Below, piece by piece: positions 1 through 7,442 of a stretch of DNA of 19,382 bases. The notes beneath the pieces are model-generated. The model made no database searches, had not been told where the DNA came from, and saw nothing but the letters and a program-made list of their open reading frames with translations. Where the stretch lies: the NCBI GenBank assembly GCA_021780795.1, contig JAJXYA010000446.1:1-19382 (forward strand), read 5' to 3'. This DNA is from Bacillota bacterium (GTDB lineage: Bacteria; Bacillota_A; Clostridia; Clostridiales; Clostridiaceae). Position 1 is the stretch's first letter; every line of letters begins with the position of its first letter. Made by a program: the position numbers and the translations under genes.

Positions 1-2
1 AT

Positions 3-824
3 CTAGGTTTTATGAAGGTTCATGTGAACAACATCAAAGCCCATATCTCCTGGTCTTGCCTTACCCATAATGGCATTTAAATTTGCTCCATCATAGTATA
101 CAAGACCACCAGCCTCATGTACTAACCTTGATATTTCTTTAATATTCTCATCAAATAATCCCAAGGTGTTTGGATTTGTTAACATTAAACCTGCTATTTC
201 ATCGTTTAATACAGACTTCAAACTGTCTAAGTCAACTCCACCCTTTTCATTGGATTTAATTTCTACAGTTTCAAAGCCTACTACATTTGCGCTAGCTGGA
301 TTAGTGCCGTGAGCTGAATCTGGAACTATAATCTTTTTCCTTTTAAAGTCTCCTTTATTTTCATGAAATGCTTTTATAATCATTAGTCCAGCAAGTTCTC
401 CATGGGCACCTGCTGCAGGTTGAAGGGAAACTTGATCCATACCACAAACTTCAGCTAATTTCTCACTAAGTTCACACATTAATTGTAAGGAGCCTTGTAC
501 TGTTTTCTCATTTTGATAAGGATGAATCCCAGTAAAGTTTGGGATGGATGCCATATCTTCATTAATTTTTGGATTGTACTTCATAGTACAAGAGCCTAAT
601 GGATAAAAACCAGCATCTAATCCATAATTTTTATTAGATAATAGAGTAAAATGTCTTACAACATCTACTTCACTGACTTCCGGAAGGCATATATCTTTTT
701 TACCTAGCAAATTCTCAGGTATCATATCCACAATATCAGTACACTCTACATCACAAGGAGGTAATTTATAGCCTTGTCTTCCTTCTTTTGAAATCTCAAA
801 TATTAACTTACTATATTCTTTCAT
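3..824 (-). CDS. gcvPB: Glycine dehydrogenase (decarboxylating) subunit 2, interrupted or cut at window edge
   Basis: This is the PLP-binding half of the split P-protein of the glycine cleavage system. With GcvPA it decarboxylates glycine and passes the aminomethyl group to lipoyl-GcvH. The visible 273 residues match the family N-terminal half and end in HMNLHKT, where K272 is the lysine expected to hold PLP. The family is usually about 480 residues and continues with F[ST]xPHGGGGPG. Here the next codon, at positions 5-3, is TAG, only two bases from the window edge. That is a nonsense or frameshift mutation, a junction, or an end-of-contig error; the sequence cannot decide. The ATG overlaps the end of gcvPA by 14 nt and its Shine-Dalgarno GGAGGG lies inside gcvPA, which implies translational coupling. 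Identity is secure; intactness is not. Confidence 0.9.
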   Translation of the reverse strand: MKEYSKLIFEISKEGRQGYKLPPCDVECTDIVDMIPENLLGKKDICLPEVSEVDVVRHFTLLSNKNYGLDAGFYPLGSCTMKYNPKINEDMASIPNFTGIHPYQNEKTVQGSLQLMCELSEKLAEVCGMDQVSLQPAAGAHGELAGLMIIKAFHENKGDFKRKKIIVPDSAHGTNPASANVVGFETVEIKSNEKGGVDLDSLKSVLNDEIAGLMLTNPNTLGLFDENIKEISRLVHEAGGLVYYDGANLNAIMGKARPGDMGFDVVHMNLHKT

Positions 825-2163
825 TTTTTCCCTCCATTGCAGTTATTAGCTGGTGGATTTCTGATTTTGTTCTTTTTTCTGTTACACAAAGTAATAGAGC
901 ATTTTTATGGGCAGGATAATTCTTCCCTACATCATATCCACCAAGTATATTACTTTGTAATAATTTATCATTGATACCACTGACAGGCTCTTCACATTGA
1001 ATAATAAATTCCTTAAAGAAAGGTTTGTCAAATACTGCCTTGTATTTTTCTAACTTAATAATTTCATTATAAGCATAGTGTGCCTTTTGCATACTTTGAG
1101 TTGCTACTTCCTTCAACCCCTGTTTTCCCATAGTTGTTAGGTATATTGCAGCAGTTAATGCATTTAAAGCTTGATTTGAACATATATTGGAGGTTGCTTT
1201 TTCACGCCTTATATGTTGTTCTCTAGCTTGAAGGGTTAACACGAAGGCTCTTTTTCCATCAACATCCTCAGTCTGTCCTACAATTCGTCCTGGTATTTTT
1301 CTCATGAGTTTTGTTGTAGCTGTCATAAATCCTAAGTAAGGACCTCCAAAATTCATTGCATTTCCAAGAGATTGACCTTCTCCTACTGCGATATCTGCTC
1401 CAATTTCTCCTGGAGTTTTTAATATAGCAAGAGATATAGGGTCTACATTCATTATTAAAAGTGCCTTATTATCATGGGTAATCTTTTCAACTTCTGTCAT
1501 ATCTTCAATGATTCCAAAGAAATTCGGGTTTTGAACTATTACTCCAGCTGTTTTATTATCCACAAGTTCTTTTAATTTTAAAATATCGGTAACTCCATCT
1601 TTGGAGTCTATCTCAATTAATTCTAAATCCCTAAATCTAGTATAGGTATGAAGAACCTTTCTTATTTCAGGATGCACTGTTTTAGATATAATTATAGTTT
1701 TTCTTCTTGTGCTTTCAGCAGCTATAAAAGCAGCTTCTGCACAAGCTGTAGCGCCATCATACATTGATGCATTTGCCACATCTAAGCCAGTTAAATTACA
1801 TATTAAGCTTTGATATTCAAAAATAGCTTGAAGAGTACCTTGACTTATTTCTGGCTGATAAGGCGTATATGCGGTATAAAATTCTGATCTTGAAACAATG
1901 TGCTTTATTATAGAAGGTACATAATGGTCGTAAACTCCGGCTCCTAAAAAGCAAACTAAATCCTCAGTGCTTTTATTTTTATTTGAGAGTACTTTCATGT
2001 GTTTTTGTACTTCAAGTTCTGACATAGGTGAATTTATGTTTAGATTTCTATTAAACTTCACATCATCAGGTATATCCGAGAACAATTCCTCAATGGACTC
2101 TGCACCGATACTTTTTAACATAAACTTTTCATCTTCTAAAGTGTTAGGTATATAAGGAAACAT
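811..2163 (-). CDS. gcvPA: Glycine dehydrogenase (decarboxylating) subunit 1
   Basis: This 450-residue protein is the second half of the split P-protein and forms the glycine decarboxylase with GcvPB in the cytoplasm. Length and sequence match the family throughout, beginning with the usual MFPYIPNT start and including the glycine-rich stretch [17 protein letters not shown]. It follows gcvH by one base, with an AAGGAG ribosome site inside the gcvH end, and it overlaps gcvPB by 14 nt, so gcvH-gcvPA-gcvPB look translationally coupled. Control should come from the glycine riboswitch ahead of gcvT. The short plus-strand frame at 1967-2155 is its shadow. Confidence 0.97.
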   Translation of the reverse strand: MFPYIPNTLEDEKFMLKSIGAESIEELFSDIPDDVKFNRNLNINSPMSELEVQKHMKVLSNKNKSTEDLVCFLGAGVYDHYVPSIIKHIVSRSEFYTAYTPYQPEISQGTLQAIFEYQSLICNLTGLDVANASMYDGATACAEAAFIAAESTRRKTIIISKTVHPEIRKVLHTYTRFRDLELIEIDSKDGVTDILKLKELVDNKTAGVIVQNPNFFGIIEDMTEVEKITHDNKALLIMNVDPISLAILKTPGEIGADIAVGEGQSLGNAMNFGGPYLGFMTATTKLMRKIPGRIVGQTEDVDGKRAFVLTLQAREQHIRREKATSNICSNQALNALTAAIYLTTMGKQGLKEVATQSMQKAHYAYNEIIKLEKYKAVFDKPFFKEFIIQCEEPVSGINDKLLQSNILGGYDVGKNYPAHKNALLLCVTEKRTKSEIHQLITAMEGKNERI

Positions 2164-2164
2164 A

Positions 2165-2548
2165 CTATTTCTCCTTACTGCAATATTCTTTATATTGCTC
2201 TTCGTTCATAAGATCATTTAATTCTTCTTTATTAGCAATCTCTATAAGAATCATCCAATTTTCATAACTATCTTCATTTACCAATTCCGGATTATCCACT
2301 ATATCCTCATTTATTTCTAATACCTTTCCACTTAGCGGAATATTCATGTCAGAAGCTGCTTTAACAGATTCAACCACACCAAAAGCATCTCCACTAGTAA
2401 ATTCTGCATCTATGTCTGGTAGCTCAACAAAAACAATATCTCCTAAAGCATGTTGTGCAAAATCTGAAATTCCTACATACGCCTTATTTCCTTCAAGTTT
2501 TACCCACTCATGATCATTACTATAAAATAATTCTTTTAATGTTTTCAT
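2165..2548 (-). CDS. gcvH: Glycine cleavage system H protein
   Basis: GcvH is the small lipoylated shuttle of the glycine cleavage system and carries the aminomethyl group between the P, T and L proteins. The 127-residue length is normal. The lipoyl-attachment motif [11 protein letters not shown] is present, with the acceptor lysine at K63, and the N-terminal HEW and GISDFAQ motifs are typical. A GAGGGGGAA ribosome site precedes the ATG. It is the third protein of the pathway encoded here; the L protein (dihydrolipoyl dehydrogenase) is not in the window. Its modification would depend on lipoate ligase, and an lplA gene is encoded divergently 1.7 kb away. Confidence 0.98.
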   Translation of the reverse strand: MKTLKELFYSNDHEWVKLEGNKAYVGISDFAQHALGDIVFVELPDIDAEFTSGDAFGVVESVKAASDMNIPLSGKVLEINEDIVDNPELVNEDSYENWMILIEIANKEELNDLMNEEQYKEYCSKEK

Positions 2549-2579
2549 TTAAAATTCCCCCTCTTATTCCTTATGAGTA

Positions 2580-2602
2580 CTTAACAATTATCAATTGTTA
2601 AG
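2580..2602 (-). repeat. Perfect inverted repeat between gcvT and gcvH
   Basis: CTTAACAATT and AATTGTTAAG are separated by three bases, giving a 10-bp stem with a tight loop in the 64-nt gap between gcvT and gcvH. No T-run follows on the minus strand, so it does not look like a full terminator. It may be a processing or stabilising hairpin, or an operator. Function is unassigned. Confidence 0.6.
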
Positions 2603-2612
2603 CCCCTAAATT

Positions 2613-3719
2613 TTATTTATTATAATTCTTTTTATAGAATTTTTTACTTATTACTTCAGCCCTTAATGATTTATTTCTAATCACAATTTCTATTTCTGTA
2701 CCTATTTCAGAGTATTTAGAATCTATTAAAGCAAGACCAATATTTTTCTTTAATGTAGGTGATAAGTATCCAGTTGTTACCACACCAATTTTTTCTCCTT
2801 TTGCTAAAACTTCATATCCATGTCTTGGAATACCTCTATCTTTCATCTCAAAGCCCACTAATTTCCTTTTTAGCCCTTCTTCCTTTTGCTTTAAAAGAGC
2901 TTCCTTTCCTATAAAATTATGTTTTTGAAGTTTTACAAAAAACCCAAGGCCCGCTTCAAGTGGCGTAATGTCTTGAGACAATTCATTTCCATATAACGGT
3001 AGACAAGCTTCAAATCTTAAAGTATCTCTAGATCCGAGTCCTGCAGGTTTAAGTCCTTCTTTCTCACCAATAATAAGTAATTTATGCCATAACTTTTCTA
3101 TTTCTTCTATAGAAGTGTATATTTCAAATCCGTCCTCACCTGTATATCCTGTTCTTGAGATAAGGCACTTTATACCATCTATAAGAACATCTTCTTTAAA
3201 ATAGAAGAACTTAACTTCCTCTAAATCTATATCCGTTATTTTTTGAAGTATCTCTTGTGCTTTTGGTCCTTGAATTGCAAGTTCCGCCACTGAGTCAGAA
3301 TTATTAGTTATTTCCACATCATATAAGCACTTATTAGTAACCATCCATTGAAAGTCCTTCTCTACATTTCCTGCATTTATTACAAGATAAAAATGTTCCT
3401 CAGAAAATTTATATACTAAAAGATCATCAACTACTCCTCCATCTGGATAGCACATTAAAGTATATAGTATTTGATTATCTTTAAGCACTTCTACATCATT
3501 TGTAACCAAATTTTGTACAAACTCAAAGGCCTCTGTTCCTTTTATCTCTACCTCTCCCATGTGCGATACATCGAAAAGTCCAGCGGCGCATCGAACAGCT
3601 TCATGTTCAAAAATTATCCCTTCAAACTGCACTGGCATTGCCCATCCACCAAATTCAATTATTTTTCCACCATATTCTTTATAAATATTGTATAAAGGTG
3701 TTTTTTTTAAATTCTCCAA
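2613..3719 (-). CDS. gcvT: Glycine cleavage system T protein (aminomethyltransferase)
   Basis: GcvT takes the aminomethyl group from GcvH, releases ammonia and transfers the one-carbon unit to tetrahydrofolate as 5,10-methylene-THF. Family motifs include [15 protein letters not shown] near the N-terminus, [11 protein letters not shown], and a C-terminal barrel domain with [22 protein letters not shown] place the start at a TTG (3719-3717), giving 368 residues, the normal family length. A GAGGGGG ribosome site sits just upstream, and [13 protein letters not shown] is a typical GcvT beginning. An in-frame ATG at 3788 would add 23 hydrophobic residues encoded by the riboswitch terminator itself, so I reject it. 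It is the first gene of gcvT-H-PA-PB. Confidence 0.96.
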   Translation of the reverse strand: MENLKKTPLYNIYKEYGGKIIEFGGWAMPVQFEGIIFEHEAVRCAAGLFDVSHMGEVEIKGTEAFEFVQNLVTNDVEVLKDNQILYTLMCYPDGGVVDDLLVYKFSEEHFYLVINAGNVEKDFQWMVTNKCLYDVEITNNSDSVAELAIQGPKAQEILQKITDIDLEEVKFFYFKEDVLIDGIKCLISRTGYTGEDGFEIYTSIEEIEKLWHKLLIIGEKEGLKPAGLGSRDTLRFEACLPLYGNELSQDITPLEAGLGFFVKLQKHNFIGKEALLKQKEEGLKRKLVGFEMKDRGIPRHGYEVLAKGEKIGVVTTGYLSPTLKKNIGLALIDSKYSEIGTEIEIVIRNKSLRAEVISKKFYKKNYNK

Positions 3720-3766
3720 TACACTTCCCCCTCTTCCATTTTTGTTGAATATTTGAATTAAAATAT

Positions 3767-3816
3767 AAAAAAAGAGATACAATGACATGATAATTCCATC
3801 ATGTCATTATACCCCT
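3767..3816 (-). terminator. Riboswitch-controlled intrinsic terminator in the gcvT leader
   Basis: On the minus strand the perfect 10-bp stem AATGACATGA/TCATGTCATT (8-nt loop) extends outward with A-U, G-C and G-U pairs to about 18 bp, based at AGGGG (3816-3812) and CTCT (3776-3773), then runs straight into a T-tract (3773-3767). Its AGGGG base is also the 3' strand of the aptamer-2 P1 helix. The two folds exclude each other, so glycine binding should prevent termination. Confidence 0.8.
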
Positions 3817-3997
3817 GTATTTTTTACCTGAGAGTTTCTACTTTATTAGTATTGCTCCTACGGTGCCACTAATTGGACTTTCCAGAGTTTCATCAAATAT
3901 CGATATTCTTGCCTGAAAGTTTCTATAAAAAACTGACTATTTTTATATTTCTCCTTCGGCTATCCCTAAATAGATATCTCTCGATATTCTCACCTGA
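3812..3997 (-). promoter_or_regulatory. Tandem glycine riboswitch upstream of gcvT
   Basis: Two gcvT-type aptamers lie in series on the minus strand. Aptamer 1 (about 3990-3896) has GAGAGATATC, the core GCCGAAGGAG and GAAACTTTCAGGC. Aptamer 2 (about 3887-3812) has CTCTGG, GGCACCGTAGGAGCAATAC and GAAACTCTCAGGTAAAA, which are hallmark glycine-riboswitch strings. The leader AATATCG (3988-3982) can pair with linker CGATATT (3902-3896) to close aptamer 1. Aptamer-2 P1 is CTCTG/CAGGG. It precedes gcvT, the classic regulated gene, and the geometry predicts an ON switch. Confidence 0.96.
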
Positions 3998-3999
3998 AT

Positions 4000-4208
4000 A
4001 TTATATAATTTTATAGCATAGTATATTAATACAATTGTACTATATCATTTGAAGAATTTCAATATATTTCATGCAAAATATATAATTTTCTTTATAATGA
4101 TTTTTATTGACTTTTATATTTCATTATGATAACTTTTGGAATATAATTCAATTAAAAATACACACTATTTTTCATTTTTAGGCAAATTTAAAACAAGGAG
4201 AGGCTGTT
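4000..4208. promoter_or_regulatory. Divergent promoter region between the gcv leader and lplA
   Basis: This AT-rich stretch must hold the promoters of both the gcv operon and lplA. On the minus strand, TATAAT at 4005-4000 would start transcription just ahead of aptamer 1, but its -35 is poor. On the plus strand, TTGACT (4107-4112) and a TATAAT (4093-4098) are possible lplA elements without ideal spacing. I cannot fix either promoter; no gene is visible here. Confidence 0.4.
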
Positions 4209-5189
4209 ATGATTTATATAAATAACTCAAATACAAATCCCTATTTTAACTTGGCAGCAGAAGAATATATGCTAAAGGAATTTACAGAGGACTGCTTTAT
4301 GCTTTGGCGGGACGAGCCTTGTATCGTAGTTGGAAAAAACCAAAATGCTCTATCAGAAATCAATCTAGACTACGTAAAAATAAATAACATCCCTGTAGTA
4401 AGAAGATTATCTGGTGGGGGCACTGTTTTTCACGATTTGGGTAATTTGAATTTTACTTTTATCAATAATAACAGTGAAGAAAATTTTAATAACTTCAAAA
4501 AATTCACCTTACCCATTCTAAAAGTTCTAAAATCGCTTAGCGTAAATGCAGAATTTAGTGGAAGAAACGATCTTACTATTGACGGTAAAAAATTTTCAGG
4601 CAATGCACAATATAGTTCTAAAAATAGAGTTCTTCATCATGGCACCTTGCTTTTCTCATCAAATATTACTGATTTATCAAAAGCATTACGAGCTAAGCCC
4701 CTAAAATTTCAGGACAAGAGTATTAAATCTGTATCAAGTAGAGTAACTAATATAAGTTCTCACTTAAAGGAACCTCTATCTATCATGGATTTTAAAGCCT
4801 TAATTATGAGCTATATTATTTCAGAAAATAGTTCAGATTACTTGTATGAATTTACTAATACTGATCTATATAATATAAATAAGCTTGCATCCGAAAAATA
4901 TTCTACCTGGGAATGGAATTTTGGTCATTCACCAAAATATAATTTCGCAAATGAAAAGAAATTCTCATTCGGTACCATTGAATGTGATATGGAAGTACAG
5001 CATGGAATAATAAAAGATATTAAGATATATGGTGATTTCTTTAGCAAACTTGATATCTCCGACATAGAAGATAAGCTAAAAGGTGTAAATCACGTGGATT
5101 CTGAGGTAAAAGCAACACTTTCAACCTTTAACATTTCTGATTATTTTTCAAATGCAACTATAGAAGACCTCTTAAGTTGTATGTTTTAA
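4209..5189 (+). CDS. lplA: Lipoate-protein ligase A
   Basis: LplA activates lipoate with ATP and transfers it to lysine residues of lipoyl domains such as K63 of GcvH. The 326-residue protein has the lipoate-binding RRLSGGGTVFHDLGNLNF motif (residues 65-82) and DLTIDGKKFSGNAQY (about 121-135), in which the lysine before FSG (K128) is the expected catalytic residue. A C-terminal accessory domain is present, so it looks like a full-length bipartite ligase. The start ATG follows an AAGGAGAGG ribosome site. It diverges from the gcv operon and lies between two glycine riboswitches, but no aptamer precedes it directly. No lipA or lipB is visible, so scavenging of external lipoate is a reasonable inference. 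Confidence 0.95.
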   Translation: MIYINNSNTNPYFNLAAEEYMLKEFTEDCFMLWRDEPCIVVGKNQNALSEINLDYVKINNIPVVRRLSGGGTVFHDLGNLNFTFINNNSEENFNNFKKFTLPILKVLKSLSVNAEFSGRNDLTIDGKKFSGNAQYSSKNRVLHHGTLLFSSNITDLSKALRAKPLKFQDKSIKSVSSRVTNISSHLKEPLSIMDFKALIMSYIISENSSDYLYEFTNTDLYNINKLASEKYSTWEWNFGHSPKYNFANEKKFSFGTIECDMEVQHGIIKDIKIYGDFFSKLDISDIEDKLKGVNHVDSEVKATLSTFNISDYFSNATIEDLLSCMF

Positions 5190-5400
5190 GGGCATTTCAG
5201 AAGTAAGCCCCTACTCTTTCACAAATGGAGACCACATACTATAACAAACAGAAAACTTCTGTGAAAGTATAATCCTCCTACTAAAGTCCTTAACATTGCA
5301 ACACCGAAGATAATGATTTAACTTTACATGCATGCTTTACACTTTAAACCAATAAACTAAATAATTACTTTTCAAAGTAAAATATGCATAAAAAATCTTA
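5190..5400. other. Non-coding stretch after lplA with weak inverted repeats
   Basis: No convincing gene lies here. Several competing short inverted repeats occur, including CAGAAGT (5198-5204) with ACTTCTG (5255-5261), and CTTTCACA (5216-5223) with TGTGAAAG (5260-5267). None is followed by a T-run, so a terminator for lplA is not established. The region probably combines the lplA 3' end with DNA upstream of the permease promoter. Confidence 0.4.
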
Positions 5401-5439
5401 TTGACTATATTTGAATTTTCTATTATCCTTATAGATAAA
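5401..5439 (+). promoter_or_regulatory. Candidate promoter for the riboswitch-permease transcript
   Basis: TTGACT at 5401-5406 and TTGAAT at 5411-5416 are possible -35 boxes. TTGAAT with GATAAA (5434-5439) has a 17-bp spacer and would start transcription shortly before aptamer 1 at about 5460. The placement fits, but the -10 match is imperfect. Confidence 0.35.
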
Positions 5440-5459
5440 TAAAATAATTTATGGATGAT

Positions 5460-5646
5460 AATTATTGGAGATATCCGTCTTGGATAACCGTAGAAGAAAA
5501 AAATAAATCTGTGCTTAAGGCTTATTTTGAAACTTTCAGGTTCCATACAATAATTTGACATATCCCTGGAGAGACTACTTAAATGTAGCATCAACGGAGC
5601 AACTTAGATGATTATCTAAGGAAACTTTCAGATAAAAGGACAGGGA
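5460..5646 (+). promoter_or_regulatory. Tandem glycine riboswitch upstream of the amino-acid permease
   Basis: A second glycine riboswitch lies on the plus strand. Aptamer 1 is closed by a perfect 8-bp P1, AATTATTG (5460-5467) with CAATAATT (5548-5555), with P2 TATCC/GGATA, P3 AAATAA/TTATTT and the conserved GAAACTTTCAGG. Aptamer 2 (5563-5646) has TGGAGAGACT, CAACGGAGCAAC and GAAACTTTCAGATAAAAG, closed by TCCCTG (5563-5568) with CAGGGA (5641-5646). The 3' strand of that P1 is part of the following terminator stem, predicting that glycine turns the gene on. Confidence 0.93.
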
Positions 5647-5695
5647 GTAAGTAGGCAGTGTTTTTGACGCCTTTTTACTCCCTGTCTTTATATAT
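5639..5695 (+). terminator. Riboswitch-controlled terminator ahead of the permease
   Basis: A perfect 12-bp stem, GACAGGGAGTAA (5639-5650) with TTACTCCCTGTC (5675-5686), with an inner GGC/GCC helix, is followed by T-rich sequence TTTATATATTTTATT. CAGGGA is shared with the closing helix of glycine aptamer 2, so the fold should form when glycine is absent. Confidence 0.88.
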
Positions 5696-5742
5696 TTTAT
5701 TCTCCATTACTCTAATACTAACAAAAGAAAGGATGATTTATT

Positions 5743-7086
5743 CTGGAAACATCAAAAAACTTAAATTCTACCAATAATTCACCCAAAGCACTAAAAAAAG
5801 AAATAGGATTACTTGAAGCTATCACCGTGGTTATAGGGGTAGTTATAGGATCCGGTATATTTTTTAAGGCATCTACAGTATTCAAAAATGCAGGAACACC
5901 TACCCTTGGAATTTTGGCTTGGATCGTTGGAGGTATCATTACCATGGCTTCAGCCCTTACAGTTACAGAAATTGCTACTGCAATACCTAAGACTGGTGGA
6001 ATATTCGTATATTTAAAAGAACTTTATAGTGAAAAGTGGGCATTTTTATTTGGATGGGTTCAAACTCTAATATACGTGCCTGGTGTAGCGGCTGCATTAT
6101 CTATTGTATTTGTTACGCAAGCAACATATTTTATTCCAATGAGTGAAACTACACAAAAAATATTAGCAATATTTATGTTATTTTTCATAATGTCAATCAA
6201 TGTTTTATCAACAAAGCTTGGAAGTAAGGTTCAATTTGTTGCTACCATTGGAAAACTTATTCCTATTTTTGTGATTATTGTTTTTGGTCTACTTAAAGGT
6301 ACAGCACACAGCATTTCAGCTCCAGTGGCAACAGGTGGTTCTACAGGAATGGCAGGTTTTGGTGCGGCTATACTTGGAACCTTGTGGGCATATGATGGAT
6401 GGATTGGTGTAGGAAACATGGCTGGCGAACTTAAGAACCCTAAAAAGGATCTTCCAAGAGCCATTATATTAGGATTAGCAATTACCATAGCAGTATATCT
6501 TTTAATCAACTTAGCAATTGTAAATATCATGCCCGTTTCAGATGTTATCGCTTCTAAAAAGGCAGCTTCTGATGCAGCGGTAATTTTATTCGGAAATAGT
6601 GGGGCAAGCTTAATCGCAGCTGGAATCATGGTTTCTATATTTGGAGCATTAAATGGATACTTAATGACAGGGGTTAGAATACCTTTTGCAATGGCACAAG
6701 ATAATTTATTCCCATTCTCTAAATTCTTTGGAAAGATTAATGAAAAATTTGAAACACCTGTAAATACATTTTTATTTACAGTAGTACTTGCATCTATATA
6801 TGTTTTAAGTGGGTCTTTTGAAACTCTTACAAACCTTGCAGTGTTTATGGTATGGATATTCTTTGTTATGACTGTAGCAGGTATATTTATTTTAAGATCA
6901 AAGCATAAGCACTTAGAAAGACCATATACAGTTCCATTCTATCCTGTAGTTCCTATCATTGGAATTGTAGGTGGAATATATATTATCATTAGTACACTAA
7001 TTACAGACACTTCCTCTGCATTATTTGGACTTGCCATTACATTACTTGGATTGCCTGTATATTGGTATATTAAAAAGAAAAAGTAA
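5743..7086 (+). CDS. APC-family amino-acid permease under glycine riboswitch control
   Basis: This is a polytopic membrane protein of the APC superfamily, closest in feel to SteT/LAT-like exchangers. The family TM1 motif GVVIGSGIFFKAS is present, followed by about 12 hydrophobic segments ending in WYIKKKK. The first GTG, at 5827, starts inside TM1 and would delete the conserved LKKEIGLLEAIT lead-in. The frame is open upstream to a TGA at 5734, with only ATT (5740) and CTG (5743) available near the AAAGGATG ribosome site, so I choose CTG, giving 447 residues. An out-of-frame ATG at 5733 yields only 14 codons. The tandem glycine riboswitch suggests glycine or a related small amino acid as substrate or exchange partner; the direction of transport is not visible. 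Confidence 0.9.
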   Translation: METSKNLNSTNNSPKALKKEIGLLEAITVVIGVVIGSGIFFKASTVFKNAGTPTLGILAWIVGGIITMASALTVTEIATAIPKTGGIFVYLKELYSEKWAFLFGWVQTLIYVPGVAAALSIVFVTQATYFIPMSETTQKILAIFMLFFIMSINVLSTKLGSKVQFVATIGKLIPIFVIIVFGLLKGTAHSISAPVATGGSTGMAGFGAAILGTLWAYDGWIGVGNMAGELKNPKKDLPRAIILGLAITIAVYLLINLAIVNIMPVSDVIASKKAASDAAVILFGNSGASLIAAGIMVSIFGALNGYLMTGVRIPFAMAQDNLFPFSKFFGKINEKFETPVNTFLFTVVLASIYVLSGSFETLTNLAVFMVWIFFVMTVAGIFILRSKHKHLERPYTVPFYPVVPIIGIVGGIYIIISTLITDTSSALFGLAITLLGLPVYWYIKKKK

Positions 7087-7105
7087 AATAATATTAGTAA
7101 AGATA

Positions 7106-7136
7106 GAAGCACAGGATAATTCCTGTGCTTCTTTTT
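7106..7136 (+). terminator. Intrinsic terminator of the permease gene
   Basis: GAAGCACAGGA (7106-7116) and TCCTGTGCTTC (7121-7131) form a perfect 11-bp stem with a TAAT loop, followed by TTTTTATAT, about 20 nt after the permease stop codon. Confidence 0.93.
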
Positions 7137-7255
7137 ATATAGTGGATCAATTTACTTAAAACTATAGATTATGTTTATAACCACAAGTTTATTCAAATCT
7201 TAAATATTCATTTTATCCATCTCTTTTTTCTTTTTAAATTTCAACACTATATTAA

Positions 7256-7287
7256 AACATAGCCTTTATTAAAATTATGGCTATGTT
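7256..7287 (-). terminator. Probable terminator of pepF
   Basis: AACATAGCC and GGCTATGTT form a 9-bp stem with a 14-nt AT-rich loop. On the minus strand it is followed by TTTTAATA, so it may end pepF transcripts about 155 nt past the stop codon. The rest of 7137-7325 shows no gene. Confidence 0.6.
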
Positions 7288-7325
7288 ATGTCCGTGGAAT
7301 TCTTAAAATAGCATCTAAATAATAA

Positions 7326-7438
7326 GTATCAAATTTCTCCGGAGTGACTTTCAATAAGAAACGCAAAAACTATTGAAATTTGATTTAGGAATTCTTGTTT
7401 TGAGTTCGGTTGAAAGGCACGTAGGAGAAATTTGATAC
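7326..7438. repeat. Structured intergenic repeat, copy 1
   Basis: The element is bounded by a perfect 15-bp inverted repeat, GTATCAAATTTCTCC (7326-7340) and GGAGAAATTTGATAC (7424-7438). A further GAAATTTG at 7375-7382 and an inner TTTCAATA/TATTGAAA pair allow alternative folds. The segments 7366-7380 and 7389-7429 recur, diverged, at 12447-12530. It starts five bases after the pepF stop. Function is unknown; it could be a mobile-derived palindrome, a transcript end structure or a small RNA. Confidence 0.7.
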
Positions 7439-7442
7439 CTTC

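Noticed and set aside
3..5. TAG in gcvPB read as pyrrolysine
   Set aside because: No pyl genes are visible, the family does not use it, and the residue expected here is phenylalanine; a mutation or sequence error is simpler.
3720..3788. Longer gcvT start at the ATG at 3788
   Set aside because: It would translate the riboswitch terminator hairpin and adds a hydrophobic leader foreign to GcvT; the TTG at 3719 has the ribosome site.
5337..5594. Minus-strand 85-codon frame
   Set aside because: It runs antisense through both glycine aptamers, has a basic low-complexity translation and no ribosome site; the RNA explains the sequence.
6231..6629. Minus-strand 132-codon frame inside the permease
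   Set aside because: It is a mirror of the hydrophobic coding strand, with no ribosome site or family resemblance.
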